A DNA stretch of 46,311 nt from Geothermovivens sp964644845 (GCA_964644845.1 CAZXXS010000083.1:1-46311), one strand, 5' to 3'. Shown: positions 33,103-42,739, counted from the first letter of the stretch. Numbers and translations are program-made. The notes: generated by a model not told the origin, from the sequence alone.

Positions 33103-35193
33103 ATGAGTGACAAAAGAGACTCAACGGCACTGTCGCGCCGCGAATTCGCGAGGTTGATGTTGGCCGGCGCATTTGGAGGGGTGGTACTTCCAGGGGTGGC
33201 AGGGTACGCGAGTTCTGGGTTCGCGAGAAGCCAGAAGCGTAGAAACCAGCCGGTCTTGGTTCGGCCCCGGGATCTTGAGAGAATCCGGTACAATCTACGC
33301 CAACCGTATTTCTCCGACGTACTCCCCGATCTTTTCGCGCGGTGTGACAAGGAGACTTTGCACTTCCTCAACTCAGAAGCGAGTTTCGCAAACAGGATCT
33401 GGGACATCCCGAAAATCTGTCGAGCGTTGCGGAGTGCCGCTGTGTTGACTGCGTCTGGACTTTCGGATCGAACAGATGTAGCCTTGGCCGCTCTTAACGT
33501 GTTACACCGATTCCCCGCCTGGGACTATTTTGTAGACGGCGAGGAGGTGATCGGTCTGCAACGCGCGCCGGAATGTGTCAAGAGTGTGGTCTACGCCCTG
33601 GAACTTTTGGGCGATCGTCTTCCGGAGTCGGTTAGACAGAGGACACAAAACGACCTTGCCGAAAAAGGGTGTTTGCCCTGCTACCGGACGCTCTGGGGAA
33701 TGGATCATCCGGAGCAGGTTCACGGTTGGGGGTTCGCAAAGGACGCGAAGGTCAACTTTCAGAGCCTCGACTTGTCCCACTGGCCCTGGATTTTGCGATC
33801 GACCAATTTGCACGCCGTGCCACTTGCTGCCCTCGGTGTTGGCGCGTTGCACCTGATCGGACGGGATCGACGTGCGGAGGAATGGCTGGACATTGCCACA
33901 ACCCACGCACGCTGGTTTTGTCGCAACGTTTACCTGCCGGACGGAAGTTACCCGGAAGGCATTTCATACTGGGGCTACGCTACAGAAGAACTGTTGACTT
34001 TCCTTTGGGCTCTTGAGCAAACGGGTGGTCCCGACCTGTTCGACGAACTGAACCTGCCTGGCCAAGTGGACTTTGCGCTCGCCTTGCAGGCTGGGCGAGC
34101 CTCTGTCGGTTCGGGCAACCACGTGTCTTTGCGCGTACGCGACGGCAAGACGGCCGACATCGTCAATTTCTCAGATGCAAAGTACAGTTTTCGCATGACG
34201 GCGATGGCCTGGATCGCCGCCAAACTCCGCGATCCCGTCGCGCAACGCGCTGCCCTTGAACGGGCTGGTACGTGGAACGAGTTTGCGTTCCTGGCTGTGG
34301 ATCCAGATGTTCCGATGGCCGCAAGCTGGCCCAAACATCTGGCGAGCGTACGTATGGCGACGGGTTGGGTCGTTTGGCGAAGTGGTTGGGGCGATGCTGA
34401 CACCGTTGTGGCATTTCGAAGCGGAGGACCAGCAAATCACGAGCACGCGGACCGTAACACGCTGGTTTTGAAGGCGAAAGGCGAGTGGCTGCTGCGAGAC
34501 CCCTCCGGGGCAGCGTACAGTCGGTTCGATCCAAAATGGCTTTTGCGGTTGACAGGGGCTCACAATGGAGTGCTCATCAACGGGAAAGGTCACGACTACA
34601 TTGATGGGAAAGAAGGCACCAATTCATCGCGAGCCAAGGCGAAGATTGTCCGCTACATTGATCGGGACCAGTGGTTGGCTCTGAGTAGCGACGCTACGCA
34701 GGCGTACGCCTTAGTTGACCCGTCGGTTGAGCAGGTGCAGCGGACATTGGTCTGGTTGAAACCGAACTGGCTGGTGGTTTTTGATCAGATTCGAGCCGTG
34801 AAGCCAGTTCAAGCTTCGATTCGGTTTTTCCCGGACAACAGAGACGGGCTTGGCAATGTTGAGGTGTCTGCGGACGGTTTCTGGCTGGGAAGACCACGAG
34901 CGCTGCTCCGAGGCTGGCTGGAAGCGAACGTTCCTTTGCGGACGCGGAAGGGACAGCTGATGTTGAAGCAGCAGAAGGGGAAATTTGGCCACATTTTTGC
35001 AGAGGTGATCGCCGAGCAAGCGAAGTCCGTAGAGTTGCTCACAGTTCTGGACATCCTCGATCCCGATAAAGCGAAAGAAACGGTCGTCAAAACTACATCT
35101 GGCAAACTCGGGTGGAGGGCGCAAGTCGGTGACTGGACTTGTGAGATCCGGACGACCGGCAAAGTGCCAGAGATTTCGTGTCAAAAGCGTTAG
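33103..35193 (+). CDS. Tat-exported heparinase II/III-like polysaccharide lyase
   Basis: A 696-residue exported protein. A twin-arginine signal S-R-R-E-F-A lies at about 10-15, followed by a hydrophobic stretch. An alpha-toroid domain (about 50-390) resembles alginate lyase / heparinase II-III proteins, and a beta-sandwich heparinase domain (about 400-690) contains R-S-G-G-P-A-N-H-E-H-A-D-R-N-T-L, the His-rich motif expected in this family. It would cleave an acidic polysaccharide by beta-elimination in the periplasm or outside. The ATG at 33103 has AAGGAG at good spacing. No sulfatase or sugar transporter is adjacent, so the substrate is unknown. Confidence 0.8.
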   Translation: MSDKRDSTALSRREFARLMLAGAFGGVVLPGVAGYASSGFARSQKRRNQPVLVRPRDLERIRYNLRQPYFSDVLPDLFARCDKETLHFLNSEASFANRIWDIPKICRALRSAAVLTASGLSDRTDVALAALNVLHRFPAWDYFVDGEEVIGLQRAPECVKSVVYALELLGDRLPESVRQRTQNDLAEKGCLPCYRTLWGMDHPEQVHGWGFAKDAKVNFQSLDLSHWPWILRSTNLHAVPLAALGVGALHLIGRDRRAEEWLDIATTHARWFCRNVYLPDGSYPEGISYWGYATEELLTFLWALEQTGGPDLFDELNLPGQVDFALALQAGRASVGSGNHVSLRVRDGKTADIVNFSDAKYSFRMTAMAWIAAKLRDPVAQRAALERAGTWNEFAFLAVDPDVPMAASWPKHLASVRMATGWVVWRSGWGDADTVVAFRSGGPANHEHADRNTLVLKAKGEWLLRDPSGAAYSRFDPKWLLRLTGAHNGVLINGKGHDYIDGKEGTNSSRAKAKIVRYIDRDQWLALSSDATQAYALVDPSVEQVQRTLVWLKPNWLVVFDQIRAVKPVQASIRFFPDNRDGLGNVEVSADGFWLGRPRALLRGWLEANVPLRTRKGQLMLKQQKGKFGHIFAEVIAEQAKSVELLTVLDILDPDKAKETVVKTTSGKLGWRAQVGDWTCEIRTTGKVPEISCQKR

Positions 35194-35231
35194 CCCCTGA
35201 CACGAGGCGACGGCGCTGCTAAGCACGCGTT

Positions 35232-35260
35232 TTGCACAATTCTTGGGATGCGGCTAAATA
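35232..35260 (+). promoter_or_regulatory. Promoter of the C25 peptidase-barrel operon
   Basis: TTGCAC (35232-35237), 17-base spacer, TAAATA (35255-35260), followed by ATT. Transcription would start near 35267, about 48 bases before the peptidase start codon. The -35 box matches five of six positions and the -10 box is weaker. Confidence 0.5.
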
Positions 35261-35269
35261 ATTGTGTGC
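35234..35269. promoter_or_regulatory. Inverted repeat over the C25 operon promoter
   Basis: GCACAATT (35234-35241) and AATTGTGTGC (35260-35269) form an imperfect inverted repeat, with a two-base insertion in the right arm. It brackets the spacer and touches both promoter boxes, the position expected for a repressor site. The binding protein is unknown. Confidence 0.35.
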
Positions 35270-35314
35270 TCGTAGGGGAAACGAAGACAGGCAGCCTGAT
35301 TTCTTCACGGGGAC

Positions 35315-38300
35315 ATGAGACATCTTTTGAGCAGAACTGACAGACTGGCTCGAACCACGTTGGCGTTGGCCGTTACCGGAGTGACGGTGTTGTGCCTGGT
35401 TGGCCGATGGTCCGCGGCGGGCGAAGACGTGCTGTCGAGGAACGTTCTTCAGAAGGCACCGTTGGGAGCTGGAACGGACTGGGATGTGGCCATCACCGAG
35501 GAGGGGTTAGAAAAAGAGCCGCTTGCCGGTCACCGTCAGCCGGGTGTGGAGACGCGAACCGAATCACGGTTTGAAACGGAAACAGTGGGGGAAAGTAGCT
35601 CGGATTGGTTTCAACAGTTGCCTCGGATCCGGAGGCCCGTCAAGTTCTACGTGGACAAGCGGGGTGTGTACCGTGTCAGTGTTTCCGCACTGCTGGACAG
35701 TGGTTTCGACTGGCGCGGCGTTCCGTGTTCAGCTTTACAGCTCTTCTGCCAAGGCAAGCAAGTGCCGATCTGGGTGGACGATCGGGATGGCGACGGCCTG
35801 TTCGATGGGGACGACGCGATCGAATTCTGGGGGGAACCTTACCGTCCGCAGCCACGCGCCGACGCACCCGACATTTACTACAGCAACTACACGCGTGTGA
35901 ATGCCTACTGGCTTGTGGAGACCTCAGCTGGCCCCGCAGAGCGCCTTATCGCTTTGTCTGGCAGTCCGACGAAGTTGCCCGCCTACCGGCCCCGGTGGTT
36001 TCCCTGGACCGAACATTTTGAGGAAGACCGTGGTTTCTTTCGTCTCGGCCGGGTTCCTTACCCCGTTGAGCGGGATCACTGGTTCTGGGGGCGGATTACC
36101 GGGGGGCACCTGCAGTCTTTTCAGTTCGAACTTCCGTGGCCTGACACTACAACCGCGATGATCGTCAAAGTCAGGGCCTGTCTGCACGGGCGGACGTACG
36201 GGGACCTCGGACAACATGCGGCGCGACTGGTTCTTGGTACCCAGGACGTAGGCCAAGTTCTTCACTGGACAGATCAGAATCTGCTGATCACCGAGACGAG
36301 CGAGAACTTTCCACTCTACGCCGACGCTTTGCAGCCGGGCGTTAACGAATTTTCTGTCCTGAATCTCAATCCAGATGAAGCGAACGAGATCCTGTTCAAC
36401 TGGTTCGAGTTGACCTACCCACGGCAGTACAAGGCGTGGAATGATGAACTCGAATTCACCGTGCCGTCGTTTGCTGTTGGCAGCCGGGTGCGCTTTCAGC
36501 TGGAAGGCTTCACGAGCGATGATGTGGATGTTTACAAGATCGGCGTCGGCAAGTTCTTTGGGACGAAGCTGGAGTTGGTAGAGGAAGAAACCAAACAAGG
36601 AATCGAGCAATTCTGGCGAATCGAGTTTGAAGATCAGGTAGAAAGTGAAAGCGTGCACTACGTCGCGGTGGCGGTGACGAGGAAAAGAGTGCCGCGTGCA
36701 ATCAAAGGTGCGAGCTACCCGATCCTCTGGACTTCAGGAGCGGGCGTAGACTACCTTGTCGTTGCTCCGGACAGTTTCCTGAACAGTCCAGCCATCGACA
36801 GTCTGGTTACCCTGCGTCGTCACGATGGCCTGCGCGTTTGGAAGGTCTCCACCGAGTCGATTTACGACAATTTCAATTGGGGGATCTACTCTCCCCTTGC
36901 GATTCAGAGGTTCACCCGGCGTTTGTTGCGGGATTGGCCAAAGCCTCCACGATTTCTGCTTCTCGTCGGCGCGTCGCGGAGACGTCGCGAGTGTTTTGGT
37001 AATCCGGGTGTTTTGGTCCCGGCCCCGATTGTCCAGACGGTCAAGTACGGCGCTTTGCCAAGCGACAATCAGTTCGTCACGGCTTCTACCCTTGATGCGC
37101 ACCCTGAGATTGCGGTGGGCAGACTCCCTGTGGCAAATCTCGCCGAGTTGAGCCTGGTCGTGCGGAAGCTGTGGCGGTACCAGAGCCAAAAGGATGGAAT
37201 TTGGCACAATCGGATCCTGATGATTGCGGGGATGGATCGCGTGTTCAAGCAGCAAACGCAAACGATTCTGGAAAATCGTTGGGATCGCGGTTTCGATTTA
37301 CGCCGGCTTGACGCGGCGCCTTCAACGCCTCCCTTTCTTGGAGGATCGGAAGACCTGCTTGCTTACTGGAACGACGGTGTTGGACTCATCAATTTCATGG
37401 GGCATGGCGGTGGCATGGTTTGGGCGGATGCCCGCCTGCTGACTTTCGACGAAGTGCCGAAAATCGCTAACGGCGACAAATTGCCTTTCGTGACAAGCAT
37501 GACCTGTTTCACGGGCGCGTTTGAGGCTGGTCCACACTGTCTGGGAAACGCTCTGGTGTTGCATCCGGCAGGAGGCGCAATCGCAGTTTTGGGATCGGCC
37601 GGGTTGGGGTGGATCTGGAACGACTACTATTTGTTGAACGAGCTTGTCCATGCCTTGCAGGACACGGCTGTGCACACGCTTGGTGAAGCCGTTCGGGTCG
37701 CGAAGACGCGTTACTACGACCGCTTCGGGAGCTCGCTGGCGACAACAATGGTAAATCAGTACACTTTGCTGGGAGATCCTGCCACGCCAATTCTGCTGCC
37801 CCGGAGGGAAATTGAGGTTCGTGCGATTCACGAAGCCAGGAATTCGATTTCTTTACAAGTCCGTGCCAACGCTAACCTGCATCGTGTGCAGCTTCTGTGG
37901 CCGAATTTTCTGATGCCACTGGCTGAATACGAGCTGAGTGGGGAGACTGGACCAATCTCTCTGACGGTACCCGAGCCCGCTGCCTCGCAGGTGGAATCGC
38001 TGGCCGTTCGGTTGGTAGGGTACGCTGAGTCCACCGGTGGTCTGGCCCACGGTTTCACAGACGTAGCGTCCGGAGCCAGTTCGATCGATTCGATCTGGTG
38101 GGAACCACCGCGACCCGCTGAGGGAGACTCTGTCGAATTTTGGCTCAAGATCGCGGGATTGACCGAGGACGCTTTCGGGGAGGTTACGGGGTCGATCCCC
38201 GTACAAACCCTGGTTCTGGAGCCAACAGAAACCGCGGGAATTTGGAAGTCGCGCGGCCGAATCGGTTTTCTCGCTCCGGGTGACTACGCAGTAGCGTTTA

Positions 38301-39685
38301 GCTTCCGCTCCGCAGACAGCCTGCTGCTTGTGAGGAAAGCACTGCGTTTTGGCGTTCAGCCTCGCGATCCGGTCAGACTGCGGTGGAGTAGCTTCGGATT
38401 GCGGGACAGCGGAGGCAAGGTGTTTGCAGAAATCAGCCTGACGAATCAAACGGCTGAAGAGAAACAGGTCGCAGTCAGGCTGTTGTGGCGATTCGACGAG
38501 GGGACGGAATGGCAGGCTCTCGGAGCGGACACGCTAACCCTTGCGCCATTCGGAAACGCCTGGGTGGCCCTGCCGTTTGCTCCACCGTTTGGCAGTCTCA
38601 ACCTGCGGGCAGAAGTGCTTGACCTGGCCGGACAAGTTCTCGCGGAGGCGGAGCGCCGACTGGTCAGTAGCTACCTGCGAATCGTCAATGGGAGGCTAGA
38701 AAACGTTCCAGGTGCTGCTGACACAGTGGCAGTCGGCGGTTTTGCCTTGGCAGTGTTTGGAAAGGAAACAGGAACGGTGCAGGTGGAGCTGCGGCGCCTA
38801 CCACCGGATCTGGAGGCACAAGGCAATCTCGAACCAGTTTCCACCTCTGCTCTCTTTGTGCGTCAGTTAGGTCCTGAGCTTGTTCGTCTTGATGTGCGCT
38901 CCCTGCAAGCCGATGTAGGCGGGAACGAGCTTCGTTTGTGCCTTTACGACTCCTCCGCGGGTGTTTGGACAGCTTTGCGATCCAGCGAGCGTGGTAGTCC
39001 CTGGAAGGTGTTAGTGGCTTCTGGGTTTTTGGGGCTCTTCCGGGTTAACGACAGCGCGGGGCCTTCGATTCGATTCCTTGCCGAGGGAAGACCGCTGGTT
39101 TCGGATGGAGCAGTGTCTCCTCACTCGGCCGTCGAGATCGTTGCTGTGGATCTGAATGGCGTGGCACCGGCGACAGAATGGATCCTGGTACTTGACGGCA
39201 GGAAACTTCAGCTGGGTGCGCAGGCAAGTGTCACAACGGCAAACCGTTCGCAAGTTGTTGTCAAGGTGGAAGCCCCGGATGAGGGTGGACGTCATGTGCT
39301 TAGCGTTCAGGTTCCAGACGCCGTAGGCAATTGGTCTGCACCTGTTGATCTTTCGTTTGAGGTTTCTACCGAGCAAAAGCTCACTTTTGTCGGCAACTTC
39401 CCGAACCCCTTTGACGAGCAAACGGTTTTTGCGTTCAGAACGGCGCAAGGTTTTGAGCGTTTTAGCCTCAGTGTTTTCTCAACTTCTGGGCGCAAAGTGC
39501 GAACCTTAGGTCCCGCGGACAGTGAGGATCCCAATTTGTTCGGTGCGGGCTACCACGAGGTCGTTTGGGACGGCAAAGACCAGCACGGACAAGACGTGGC
39601 GTACGGCGTGTACTTTTTTAAATTGTCCGTTCTTTCGGAGGGCAAATGGTTGACTCATGTGGGGAAGATTGCTCGTGTTCCGTAG
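35315..39685 (+). CDS. PorU-like C25 (gingipain-family) peptidase with sorting domain
   Basis: A 1456-residue surface or secreted protein. Signal peptide about 1-36. An N-terminal beta domain (about 105-190) contains Y-V-D-K-R-G-V-Y-R-V and D-R-D-G-D-G-L-F-D-G-D-D, a Ca-binding-like loop. The peptidase C25 domain covers about 475-835, with catalytic His697 in F-M-G-H-G-G and Cys731 in M-T-C-F-T-G, 34 residues apart as in gingipains and PorU. Ig-like and beta-rich domains follow (about 840-1360). The last 95 residues form a type A-like sorting domain (F-P-N-P-F-D, V-F-S-T-S-G-R-K-V, V-V-W-D-G-K-D). A PorV-like gene follows directly, so a sortase role in a type IX-like pathway is a strong inference; a plain secreted protease is the alternative. 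Confidence 0.85.
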   Translation: MRHLLSRTDRLARTTLALAVTGVTVLCLVGRWSAAGEDVLSRNVLQKAPLGAGTDWDVAITEEGLEKEPLAGHRQPGVETRTESRFETETVGESSSDWFQQLPRIRRPVKFYVDKRGVYRVSVSALLDSGFDWRGVPCSALQLFCQGKQVPIWVDDRDGDGLFDGDDAIEFWGEPYRPQPRADAPDIYYSNYTRVNAYWLVETSAGPAERLIALSGSPTKLPAYRPRWFPWTEHFEEDRGFFRLGRVPYPVERDHWFWGRITGGHLQSFQFELPWPDTTTAMIVKVRACLHGRTYGDLGQHAARLVLGTQDVGQVLHWTDQNLLITETSENFPLYADALQPGVNEFSVLNLNPDEANEILFNWFELTYPRQYKAWNDELEFTVPSFAVGSRVRFQLEGFTSDDVDVYKIGVGKFFGTKLELVEEETKQGIEQFWRIEFEDQVESESVHYVAVAVTRKRVPRAIKGASYPILWTSGAGVDYLVVAPDSFLNSPAIDSLVTLRRHDGLRVWKVSTESIYDNFNWGIYSPLAIQRFTRRLLRDWPKPPRFLLLVGASRRRRECFGNPGVLVPAPIVQTVKYGALPSDNQFVTASTLDAHPEIAVGRLPVANLAELSLVVRKLWRYQSQKDGIWHNRILMIAGMDRVFKQQTQTILENRWDRGFDLRRLDAAPSTPPFLGGSEDLLAYWNDGVGLINFMGHGGGMVWADARLLTFDEVPKIANGDKLPFVTSMTCFTGAFEAGPHCLGNALVLHPAGGAIAVLGSAGLGWIWNDYYLLNELVHALQDTAVHTLGEAVRVAKTRYYDRFGSSLATTMVNQYTLLGDPATPILLPRREIEVRAIHEARNSISLQVRANANLHRVQLLWPNFLMPLAEYELSGETGPISLTVPEPAASQVESLAVRLVGYAESTGGLAHGFTDVASGASSIDSIWWEPPRPAEGDSVEFWLKIAGLTEDAFGEVTGSIPVQTLVLEPTETAGIWKSRGRIGFLAPGDYAVAFSFRSADSLLLVRKALRFGVQPRDPVRLRWSSFGLRDSGGKVFAEISLTNQTAEEKQVAVRLLWRFDEGTEWQALGADTLTLAPFGNAWVALPFAPPFGSLNLRAEVLDLAGQVLAEAERRLVSSYLRIVNGRLENVPGAADTVAVGGFALAVFGKETGTVQVELRRLPPDLEAQGNLEPVSTSALFVRQLGPELVRLDVRSLQADVGGNELRLCLYDSSAGVWTALRSSERGSPWKVLVASGFLGLFRVNDSAGPSIRFLAEGRPLVSDGAVSPHSAVEIVAVDLNGVAPATEWILVLDGRKLQLGAQASVTTANRSQVVVKVEAPDEGGRHVLSVQVPDAVGNWSAPVDLSFEVSTEQKLTFVGNFPNPFDEQTVFAFRTAQGFERFSLSVFSTSGRKVRTLGPADSEDPNLFGAGYHEVVWDGKDQHGQDVAYGVYFFKLSVLSEGKWLTHVGKIARVP

Positions 39686-40712
39686 CCTTCGCAAAATTGG
39701 GGCAGGTATCTGTTTGGCTTTCGTGACGTTGCTCGCGTGGCTGAGTCCACGGCTCTGTCGTTCCGGCGACATTTACGTTGCGGACTTCCTGGACGTTCCG
39801 GTGGACGCCCATTCGGTGGCCCTTGGTGTCAACGGCGTAGCCTCGGGCGAAGGCCCGTCGTCTGTCTTCGCGAGTCCGGCGAACGTCATTTTTGGCGCCC
39901 GTCCGGAAATCCAGCTCACGTACGGCGGATTGTACGGTGGTTTTGGTTCGGGTCTGGCTCACCAGCAAGGATTCTTTGCCCGAATACCTCTGAGGGGAGG
40001 TGCCGGATTCGGGGTAGCGATTGTACGCTTTGCAGTCGATGACATTCCACGTTACGGCGAACTGGGCTCGGCCAGTTTCTTGGAGAGACTCGAGGGAGCG
40101 GCGAACCTACCGGGAACCGGTACACTTGGTTACTTCTCTGACGACGAAGTTGCAGTGGTCGGGGCGTTTGGGCGTGGCTTTCCGGTGCGGATAGGACTGA
40201 ACTGGTTTGTTGAAAAAATCGATTTGTTTCCGTACGTTGGTTTGGATTTCAAAATGCTTTTTCAGTCTTTGGATGTGATGTCCGCACGCGGCGCAGGTTT
40301 TGACGTCGGCGCCGGTGTGAAGATTGATCTGCGACAATTTTCGGAAACGTGGTGGCTTGGCTGTCTGAACGTTGCTTGGGTTGGACGTGACGTCGGAAAC
40401 ACAACACTGGTCTGGAGTAATCGCGTAAGACAGTCGCGGTTGTATTCTTGGGCCTGGGGATTTTCCTACGGAATGAGTTTGGCCCGCAGCTTCGAGGCCA
40501 CCTGGTACTCACAATTGGAGGGAGGAAGGGATCTTCCTGGAGCTGTCGGAGTGCGACTGGGCTACAAATCTGTTCGGCTGACGGTCGGAATGCGGGATAG
40601 ACAGCCTGGTTTTGCCCTTAACTTTTGGTTCGGGCATTTTGGGCTATCCTACGGCACGAGCAATGCAGCTTTGGGCGAAACCCAAAGGATTGACGTAACC
40701 TGGAGCTTCTGA
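39657..40712 (+). CDS. PorV/PorQ family outer membrane protein
   Basis: A 351-residue outer membrane barrel of the PorV/PorQ (UPF0164) type. After a signal peptide come F-L-D-V-P-V-D-A-H-S-V-A-L-G and S-S-V-F-A-S-P-A-N, the family's D-A-R-x-x-A-M-G and N-P-A-x patterns. Many strands follow, and the C terminus ends in V-T-W-S-F. In Bacteroidota PorV binds cargo sorting domains and passes them to the PorU sortase. The start overlaps the PorU-like gene by 29 bases; GTG at 39675 with GGGGAAG upstream is an equally good start and would shorten the signal peptide. Its stop shares one base with the next start. Confidence 0.75.
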   Translation: MWGRLLVFRSLRKIGAGICLAFVTLLAWLSPRLCRSGDIYVADFLDVPVDAHSVALGVNGVASGEGPSSVFASPANVIFGARPEIQLTYGGLYGGFGSGLAHQQGFFARIPLRGGAGFGVAIVRFAVDDIPRYGELGSASFLERLEGAANLPGTGTLGYFSDDEVAVVGAFGRGFPVRIGLNWFVEKIDLFPYVGLDFKMLFQSLDVMSARGAGFDVGAGVKIDLRQFSETWWLGCLNVAWVGRDVGNTTLVWSNRVRQSRLYSWAWGFSYGMSLARSFEATWYSQLEGGRDLPGAVGVRLGYKSVRLTVGMRDRQPGFALNFWFGHFGLSYGTSNAALGETQRIDVTWSF

Positions 40713-41410
40713 TGAAGTCCTTGGTGCTACTGATAATGGTGGCTGTGTTGGCCACACTTAGCTGTGACAAGCTGGGGGAAACCGTCGAGCGAACCCTACC
40801 GACGCCGCGACTACTTCCCCCCCCGGATGATTTCTCGGAGGATGAGCGAGGGCTGGATGCGGTACCCGAACGGGATGCGATTCAGGTGGAGTGGGAACTG
40901 TACGCTGTTCAAGATGCGGCAATCGAGGTGTGGCGCCGTCAGGAAAAGCGTCAAGAATTTGAACAAGTCGCTAAGATTTCGGGCAAGGACACGATTTTCC
41001 TGGACGAAGACGTTGAAATTGGAACAAGATATTGGTATTTTGTTGTTGCAGTCGCCCCGGGCTGGCGTGACAGCACGCCGTCGGACACCTTTTCGTACCG
41101 TTTGCTCGAGAAACCTTTTGCTCTCGTTGAGACGACAGGTCGCAGGCCGACCTTCAGGTGGCAAGTCGGGCAGACCCCGGTTGGATATGTCCTAAAGCTC
41201 TTCGAGGTTGATACCGATAAGAAGGTGTGGTTTGCCAGCGTGTGGCCGGACTACGGCACCCTGGCGGAGCAGGTCGCTTTCAACTTCGACAGCACCGCGG
41301 TGGCTGACTCGCTTGAGGCCGGGAAAGGCTACCGCTGGCGCGTCGACGTGATTGGTCCCGAGAAGAACTCCGGTGCCGAATCCAACTGGCGTGTTTTTAG
41401 GGTACATTAG
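40712..41410 (+). CDS. Probable lipoprotein with fibronectin-III-like domains
   Basis: A 232-residue protein. The N-terminal hydrophobic segment ends T-L-S-C at about 15-18, a passable lipobox with the lipidated Cys followed by D-K. Aspartate at the next position resembles the +2 Asp inner-membrane retention signal of enterobacteria, a rule that may not hold here. The rest is two beta-sandwich units, V-E-W-E-L-Y...Y-W-Y-F-V-V-A-V-A-P-G and F-R-W-Q-V-G...Y-R-W-R-V-D-V-I-G, each with the spacing of fibronectin type III domains. It probably sits beside the barrels as an accessory part. I recognise no specific family. It is coupled to the PorV-like gene by a one-base overlap. Confidence 0.65.
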   Translation: MKSLVLLIMVAVLATLSCDKLGETVERTLPTPRLLPPPDDFSEDERGLDAVPERDAIQVEWELYAVQDAAIEVWRRQEKRQEFEQVAKISGKDTIFLDEDVEIGTRYWYFVVAVAPGWRDSTPSDTFSYRLLEKPFALVETTGRRPTFRWQVGQTPVGYVLKLFEVDTDKKVWFASVWPDYGTLAEQVAFNFDSTAVADSLEAGKGYRWRVDVIGPEKNSGAESNWRVFRVH

Positions 41411-41467
41411 GTAAGCAAACTTGCCGAGCAATCAGGAAGATTGAACAGCTCGTTGGAGGTCAGGATG

Positions 41468-42670
41468 ATGAAGAGTCGCAAGTGGGTGCTGGTGCTGCTT
41501 ATCGCTGCAGTGGTTTTTGGTGCAAATGCGACTTTCGCGCAGCACCTGAACGGAGGCAGGGGCTTGCCGTACGTACGAGCTGCCTGGGTCAACGAACCCG
41601 GCTACCTCACGATGTACAGCCACACGCGTTTTTTTGGAAAGGTCGGGAAAATCCAGGCAGGGCAGGGGATCACAAGCGCCGTCACTTTTTGGGATGTGCA
41701 GGGGACGTTGTATTTTACGTACGGAATTAGTCGCCACATTGAGGCCTCTTTCTCGCCAATCATGTACCAGGACACGAACAAACGTGCTCCTGGATACAAC
41801 ATTCCTGATGACATTTTCCTGAGCGTCAAGTTCGGATCGTTTGGATCTCAGGGGAGTTCCATTTCCTACGGCATTGCGGCTAACACACGCATTCCAACGG
41901 CCAAAGACCACAACATTGTTTTCGAGCCGTATTCGGCTGGCACTTGGGAGTGGGGCTTCACGGGCCTGCTGAGTTACACTCTCGATCCTTTGTATCCTGA
42001 AGATGCTTTCAATTTCCACGTGAACCTTAACTACAACAACCACAATGATGTAGGGAAGAAACTGAGCTTGGCGCCTGACGATGTCGACACGATTCGGGTC
42101 ATCGACCCGACACAGACGCTTTCCTACGGTTTTGGGTTGCGCTACCCGACGGACAAGTTCGATTACTGGCTTCAGGTTTTTGGTACGAAGTTCCTGCGCA
42201 AGCCACCTGTGACGGCTTACAGCCGCGAAGATTTTGCCTACGTTTCGCCAGGCGTGACCTACAAACCGTATCGGTGGTTGGCTTTCGACGCGAGTGTTGA
42301 TCTTAGAATTAGTCCTGACAAAGATGAGACACTCTACGGTTTCATGGGTGTTCGCAAAATTCCTGACATGCCTAACTACGCAAGCTGGCGTGTCAACATC
42401 GGGATGCACGTCATTCTGTTGCCCACACGGGTGTACAAGGTGAGTGAGCGCGACATTCTGATGCAGAAAGCCGAGGAGCGCCGGAAGCTGTTCGAAAAAG
42501 TCATCAGAGAGCAGCGCGAAGCCGAGTCCGCTGAGAAAGAGCTCGAACGGATCAAGGCGGAGCGCAGAAAAGCAGAACGTGAGCTGGAGCGGCTACGCAA
42601 CATCCTGGAACAGGAAGCAAAGAAAAAACAGGAGAAGAAACAGCAGGAGCCCAAACCGGACAACCAATAA
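41468..42670 (+). CDS. Outer membrane beta-barrel protein with C-terminal coiled coil
   Basis: A 400-residue exported protein. The signal peptide ends at T-F-A-Q near residue 24. A barrel of aromatic-rich strands (about 40-325) shows T-M-Y-S-H-T-R-F-F-G-K and V-T-F-W-D-V-Q-G-T-L-Y-F. A long charged helix (about 330-395) rich in E, R and K with heptad-like spacing ends in a Lys/Gln/Pro tail. The helix may be a periplasmic coiled coil standing in for an OmpA-type anchor. GGAGGT lies seven bases before the ATG at 41468; the ATG at 41465 is possible but close. Function unknown; it is the last gene of the C25 operon. Confidence 0.7.
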   Translation: MKSRKWVLVLLIAAVVFGANATFAQHLNGGRGLPYVRAAWVNEPGYLTMYSHTRFFGKVGKIQAGQGITSAVTFWDVQGTLYFTYGISRHIEASFSPIMYQDTNKRAPGYNIPDDIFLSVKFGSFGSQGSSISYGIAANTRIPTAKDHNIVFEPYSAGTWEWGFTGLLSYTLDPLYPEDAFNFHVNLNYNNHNDVGKKLSLAPDDVDTIRVIDPTQTLSYGFGLRYPTDKFDYWLQVFGTKFLRKPPVTAYSREDFAYVSPGVTYKPYRWLAFDASVDLRISPDKDETLYGFMGVRKIPDMPNYASWRVNIGMHVILLPTRVYKVSERDILMQKAEERRKLFEKVIREQREAESAEKELERIKAERRKAERELERLRNILEQEAKKKQEKKQQEPKPDNQ

Positions 42671-42711
42671 CGAGCACGCAATCTTTGCTGACCAAAGCGT
42701 AAACTTCACCG

Positions 42712-42739
42712 AGCCCGGGCAACTGCAGTTGTCCGGGCT
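42712..42739 (+). terminator. Terminator-like hairpin ending the C25 operon
   Basis: AGCCCGGGCAACTG (42712-42725) pairs with CAGTTGTCCGGGCT across a tight centre with one G-T pair, followed by TCTTAATG. It lies 42 bases after the stop. The stem is strong but the T-tract is poor, so termination may be partial. Confidence 0.55.
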
